A stretch of 9,959 bases of DNA from Nitrososphaerales archaeon (GTDB taxonomy: Archaea > Thermoproteota > Nitrososphaeria > Nitrososphaerales > CADDZS01). The stretch lies in NCBI GenBank assembly GCA_030043455.1, contig JASHXQ010000245.1:1-9959 (forward strand), read 5' to 3'. Of the stretch, positions 7,050-9,959 are shown piece by piece; the first letter of the stretch is position 1, and every line of letters begins with the position of its first letter. The translations under genes and the position numbers were made by a program. Under the pieces are notes generated by a model that was given only the letters and a program-made list of their open reading frames with translations, was not told the origin of the DNA and did not search any database.

Positions 7050-8318
7050 ATGAGTGATTTGACCAGAGTGGGCTTCGTCGGAGGTGGCCAACTAGCCATG
7101 ATGACCGCTCAAGAAGCTCTTGTCATGAATGAAAACTCTGAAGCGGATTTCTCCATAAATATTCTAGATCCGACGAAGAATTGCCCCGCACACCCCTTCG
7201 TCGATCATCACCTAGTGGCTGACTTCAAAGATGCCAATGCACTAAATCGGCTATCGTATATTTCGGATGTGTTGACTTATGAGATCGAGTTGGGCAACGC
7301 GGAAGCTCTCATTAGGATGCAAGAGACCGGGGTCAAAATTTTCCCAACCCCTCAAACTTTGAAGATCATTCAAGATAAATTCGTACAGAAGAGATTCCTT
7401 CGCTCGAAAGGGATTCCGGTAACTGACTTTGCAGAGGTTTCTAACGAGGAGGATCTCACAAAATCAGCACGAGATTTCGGCTTTCCGGTCATCCTGAAGG
7501 ATCGGCGGGACAGCTACGATGGTCGAGGGAATTATCCTTGTTCTGATCTCGATGGGCTGCGTCGTTCGTATGAAGCATTAGCGAGAAACCAGAGAAGTCT
7601 GATGCTGGAGAAATTCGTTCCTTTTGAGAAGGAGGTATCTGTTATAGCCGCAAAGGGATTCCATTCGAATGCAAAAACGTTCCCTGTTGGAGAAAATATC
7701 CATACAGAGAGTATCCTAAAAATGACAATAATGCCGGCAAGGCTATCGGATGCGGTAGCTTACAAAGCCGGATCGATTGCAAGAGAGGTTCTCGATGCCT
7801 TCGGGGATATCGGCGTATTTGGAGTCGAGATGTTTGTAGTGGACGGAGAAGTCCTTGTAAACGAAATCGCACCTCGAGTTCACAATACTGGCCATGGAAC
7901 GCTCGAGGATGATGCATTTTCGACGTCCCAATTTGAGCAACACCTGCGTGCCATTTCCGGAATGCCTCTGGGTAATACGGGAATCAAGAGGCCCGTCGTC
8001 ATGCACAACATCTTGGGAGAGAACAATAGCTTCAGCGGTCCATACAAGATCTTAGGCGAGGAAGAAGTATCTGTGATACCTGGAGCACATTTGCATCTCT
8101 ACGGGAAGGAGGAAGTCAGACCAAGGAGGAAGATGGGACATATCTCTATTGTTGGGGCGGCGAATTTTTACACCCACGAAGATGGTGAGGGTGAACCCAC
8201 TTTGCACGTACGATATGAAGAAAACCCCGATCTCATCTATGACACGACAAGTTTACCAACCCTAATAGCTAGAGCTGAGCAAGCGAGAGGACTGGTGCAA
8301 TTTGTCCCGGCTGGGTGA
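7050..8318 (+). CDS. purK: N5-carboxyaminoimidazole ribonucleotide synthetase (PurK)
   Basis: An ATP-grasp enzyme that uses ATP and bicarbonate to carboxylate AIR to N5-CAIR in de novo purine synthesis. Visible motifs, in order: GGGQLAMM at 11-18 (pre-ATP-grasp fold); TYEIE at 76-80; QDKFVQKRFL at 108-117; ILKDRRDSYDGRGNY at 148-162, the Gly-rich ATP loop; EKFVPFEKEVSV at 187-198; GVFGVEMF at 255-262; NEIAPRVHNTGH at 271-282 (metal and ATP ligands); TSQFEQHLRAI at 292-302; and LYGKEEVRPRRKMGHI at 350-365. The ATP loop reads SYDGRGN, closer to the AYDGRGN of fungal Ade2 than to the bacterial GGYDGKGQ. At 422 residues it is longer than E. coli PurK (355), mostly because of a tail of about 55 residues after GHI. 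The start is ATG, supported by the TATA-like box. purE follows immediately. Confidence 0.95.
   Translation: MSDLTRVGFVGGGQLAMMTAQEALVMNENSEADFSINILDPTKNCPAHPFVDHHLVADFKDANALNRLSYISDVLTYEIELGNAEALIRMQETGVKIFPTPQTLKIIQDKFVQKRFLRSKGIPVTDFAEVSNEEDLTKSARDFGFPVILKDRRDSYDGRGNYPCSDLDGLRRSYEALARNQRSLMLEKFVPFEKEVSVIAAKGFHSNAKTFPVGENIHTESILKMTIMPARLSDAVAYKAGSIAREVLDAFGDIGVFGVEMFVVDGEVLVNEIAPRVHNTGHGTLEDDAFSTSQFEQHLRAISGMPLGNTGIKRPVVMHNILGENNSFSGPYKILGEEEVSVIPGAHLHLYGKEEVRPRRKMGHISIVGAANFYTHEDGEGEPTLHVRYEENPDLIYDTTSLPTLIARAEQARGLVQFVPAG
8314..8318 (+). promoter_or_regulatory. GGTGA Shine-Dalgarno for purE, overlapping the purK stop
   Basis: GGTGA, the classic archaeal ribosome-binding sequence, ends with the TGA stop of purK and lies 7 nt before a GTG at 8326. 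It decides the purE start in favour of GTG 8326 over the TTG at 8302, and suggests that ribosomes finishing purK help initiate purE. Confidence 0.7.
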
Positions 8319-8325
8319 ACGTTCG

Positions 8326-8856
8326 GTGAATGGAAAACGACCCCTTGTGGGGATTGTTTGTGGAAGTACTTCCGATCTCGAAACACTAAAGCCTACCATA
8401 CAAACGCTGGAAGAGTTGAAAATTCCCTACACTCTCGACGTAAAATCGGCTCATAGGTTGCCCGACGAAATGAGGAGCTACGCAATGACGGCTGAGGACA
8501 GGGGTTACAAAGTCATCATCGCCTGCGCAGGTGGTGCAGTTGACTTGAGTGGGATGATTGCCGCTTACACTTTGATTCCGGTGATCGGTTTGCCTGTAAA
8601 AACTAGTGCATTGGGGGGAATAGATTCACTGTATTCCATGGTCCAGATGCCTGAAGGAGTACCGGTGGGCACGATGGGGATCGATAGAGGAAGAAATGCG
8701 GCGCTTTTCGCTTGCGAAATTCTCGGGATTTCGAACGAGGAGATCAGGGAAAGGTTGCGCTCTTTTCGGGAAAGCATGGCGTCCAGAGTCCGCAAGGAGG
8801 CCCAGAATGAAATATCCAAAGTCCGAAAAGATATGGAAACTAGGCATATGGTATAA
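8326..8856 (+). CDS. purE: N5-carboxyaminoimidazole ribonucleotide mutase (PurE, class I type)
   Basis: Converts N5-CAIR to CAIR, the step after PurK; the family forms octamers. With the GTG start the protein has 176 residues. Motifs: GIVCGSTSDL at 9-18 (phosphate loop), SAHRLPDEM at 41-49 with the catalytic His43, AGGAVDLSGM at 68-77, PVIGLPV at 85-91, GIDSLYSMVQMPEGVPVGT at 98-116 and RNAALFACEIL at 123-133. SAHR and the adjacent purK point to the class I (mutase) type. The loop AGGAVDLSGM departs from the class I AGGAAHLPGM: the usual His is Asp73 and the Pro is Ser75, giving an LSG reminiscent of class II enzymes. Residues about 134-176 are a charged helical tail. An alternative TTG start at 8302, overlapping purK, would add eight residues with no family match. 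It forms an operon with purK. Confidence 0.93.
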   Translation: MNGKRPLVGIVCGSTSDLETLKPTIQTLEELKIPYTLDVKSAHRLPDEMRSYAMTAEDRGYKVIIACAGGAVDLSGMIAAYTLIPVIGLPVKTSALGGIDSLYSMVQMPEGVPVGTMGIDRGRNAALFACEILGISNEEIRERLRSFRESMASRVRKEAQNEISKVRKDMETRHMV

Positions 8857-8888
8857 GAAGCATTTGTCTCACTACGCCGTTACTGCTC

Positions 8889-8896
8889 GATTTTTC
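8889..8896 (+). terminator. Possible T-run terminator after purE
   Basis: GATTTTTC, a run of five T about 35 nt after the purE stop, is the only T-tract in the first part of the gap. Archaeal termination often uses such tracts without a hairpin. The run is short, so the call is weak. Confidence 0.3.
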
Positions 8897-9257
8897 ATTG
8901 CATAAAATAGAAGCATGTTGAGCAGGAAGGACATCGCAATTTCCAATGCGAGTGGGAGCTCGGGGGAAGCTTGGGCCGTAATAAAGACTAAACTTGCCCG
9001 CGTATTTGACATTTAGTGTCCGAGCTATTATGGCGTACGGGGGATGAAAACCGACTCTGATTACGGATCTAAGGTCGTATTGCAAGCTACCTAGTCCGAC
9101 CGCCTTTGGGGTAGTGCTCGCTAGCATTGAGCTTAACTTAGAAAAGTAGAGAACCACTGGGGGCCTCGAAATCCCGGTTGAAGTTGTGATTGTGAGCTCG
9201 CTGGGAAACTGTCTTGATCCAAATTCCTTTCTGATCGAGAATCATCGTCCTAATTTC

Positions 9258-9268
9258 TTAATAGTTAA
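9258..9268 (+). promoter_or_regulatory. TATA-like box for the LLM oxidoreductase gene
   Basis: TTAATAGTTAA, centred 26 nt before the ATG at 9289, sits within a longer A/T-rich stretch (9251-9270). No Shine-Dalgarno is present between box and start, which fits leaderless expression separate from purKE. Confidence 0.5.
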
Positions 9269-9288
9269 GTTGTGCAGAACCGGACTCA

Positions 9289-9959
9289 ATGAAATTCGGA
9301 CTAGGACTAGCCGACTATTTCGGAACAACCCAGAACATGGTTGAACTTGCGATCCTTGCAGAAAAAAATGGATTTGATCAATGCTGGATTTCGCACGACG
9401 TGTTCATGCGGAGTTCTTTTGTTACTCTTACCTCGATTGCCGATCACACTGAAAAGATGATTTTGGGGAACACTATCCTAAATCCCTATACCACAAACCC
9501 CGCAGAGATCGCAATGTTCATTGCATCCCTGGATGAGCTATCAAATGGAAGGGCTGTTTGTGGAATAAGCGCCGGTGCTCTTGAGTATATGGAATGGCTG
9601 GGCGTACCAGCAACAAAACCATTGACCAGGACCAAAGAAACCGTGGAACTTTTTCGGTTGCTCATTTCTGGTAAGAATGCAGAGTTTTCCGGTCGAGAAT
9701 TTCATTGGACAAGTCAAGCCTACATGCGCTACAAACTTGCGAGAAAATATATTCCAGTTTTCATTGGTGGACAAGGAGATAGGATGCTGGAATATTCCGG
9801 GGAAGCTGGAGATGGGGCTCTCCCTCTTTTGTATCCTCCAGATTTTGCAGAATATGCGGTCGAGAAAATAAGCGAGGGGGCCATCAAAGCGGGAAAAAGA
9901 CCTTCGGATGTTGAAATAGCGGGATGTGTTTGGATGTCTTTGGCAAAAACAAGAGAGGA
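9289..9959 (+). CDS. LLM-class flavin/F420-dependent oxidoreductase, N-terminal part
   Basis: The frame starts at ATG 9289 and stays open to the window end, giving 223 residues of a protein usually around 300-350 long. It belongs to the luciferase-like (TIM-barrel) superfamily and resembles methylene-tetrahydromethanopterin reductase (Mer) and other F420-dependent enzymes. MKFGLGL is the first barrel strand, NGFDQCWISHD at 28-38 follows the first helix, ILNPYTTNPAEIA at 63-75 matches the family's NPYTRHP pattern, and LDELSNGRAVCGISAG at 81-96 is the family hallmark. PVFIGGQGDRML at 156-167 and GEAGDGAL at 171-178 mark the later strand and the cofactor loop. These features favour F420 over FMN but do not prove it, and the substrate is not readable; Mer itself is only one option. 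Nothing in the neighbourhood, apart from purKE upstream, indicates a pathway. Confidence 0.88.
   Translation, partial: MKFGLGLADYFGTTQNMVELAILAEKNGFDQCWISHDVFMRSSFVTLTSIADHTEKMILGNTILNPYTTNPAEIAMFIASLDELSNGRAVCGISAGALEYMEWLGVPATKPLTRTKETVELFRLLISGKNAEFSGREFHWTSQAYMRYKLARKYIPVFIGGQGDRMLEYSGEAGDGALPLLYPPDFAEYAVEKISEGAIKAGKRPSDVEIAGCVWMSLAKTRE

Larger units (their letters stand above)
8857..9288 (+). other. Intergenic region between purE and the LLM oxidoreductase
   Basis: These 432 bp contain no gene I can support. The plus strand has a 33-codon frame (8915-9016) starting ATG TTG AGC with an A/T-rich CATAAAATAG only about 10 nt before it, too near to be a leaderless promoter; it matches nothing I know. 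The minus strand has an open frame of about 105 codons that runs into the end of purE; it begins with GTG, has no promoter and looks like chance. The last 40 bp hold the promoter of the next gene. No tRNA-like fold or repeat array is visible. Confidence 0.5.

Noticed and set aside
8302..8325. TTG start for purE overlapping purK
   Set aside because: The GGTGA before GTG 8326 gives a much better start, and the eight extra residues match nothing in the family.
8915..9016. 33-codon plus-strand frame in the purE-LLM gap
   Set aside because: The TATA-like CATAAAATAG is only about 10 nt upstream, there is no ribosome-binding site and no known match; kept only as a note on the gap.
8840..9157. Minus-strand open frame of about 105 codons overlapping the purE 3' end
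   Set aside because: GTG start, no promoter or ribosome-binding site, composition unlike the real genes, overlaps purE in antisense and resembles no family.

Overview
This window of about 10 kb looks archaeal, and a soil- or sediment-type Thermoproteota/Thaumarchaeota-like or Thermoplasmata-like genome would fit. The evidence is: (i) four genes have an A/T-rich TATA-like box centred 24-27 nt before the start codon and no Shine-Dalgarno, the pattern of archaeal leaderless transcripts; (ii) the only clear ribosome-binding site, before purE, is GGTGA; (iii) a large secreted S53 (sedolisin-type) peptidase with Ig-like tail modules and an F420-type LLM oxidoreductase are both common in archaea. 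The lineage below domain level is a guess.

Layout. Positions 1-413 (+) hold the C-terminal end of a secreted-looking BNR/Asp-box beta-propeller protein. Converging on it with a 47 bp gap is a minus-strand ABC-2 type exporter pair: a six-helix permease (461-1186) and, upstream of it in the transcript, its ATPase (1193-2068). A 303 bp gap follows. Next on the minus strand come a 316-residue protein of unknown family (2372-3322) and a 1086-residue secreted S53 peptidase (3417-6677). A 372 bp divergent promoter region separates these from the plus-strand genes: purK (7050-8318) and purE (8326-8856), a coupled pair for the two-step carboxylation of AIR in purine synthesis. After a 432 bp gap with no convincing gene, an LLM-class, probably F420-dependent, oxidoreductase starts at 9289 and runs off the window.

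How the genes fit together. PurK makes N5-CAIR and PurE rearranges it to CAIR, and the pair is translationally coupled. The exporter ATPase and permease form one operon. The peptidase and the 316-residue protein face the same way but each has its own likely promoter, so shared function is only a possibility. The rest appears to be a set of independent transcription units. I see no CRISPR array, insertion sequence, tRNA, rRNA or obvious defence or mobile system. The points most worth a second look are the missing start codon for the ATPase's first beta strand, the single in-frame stop between ATPase and permease, the lost calcium ligands of the peptidase, the class-I/class-II hybrid loop in PurE, and the orphan 316-residue protein.
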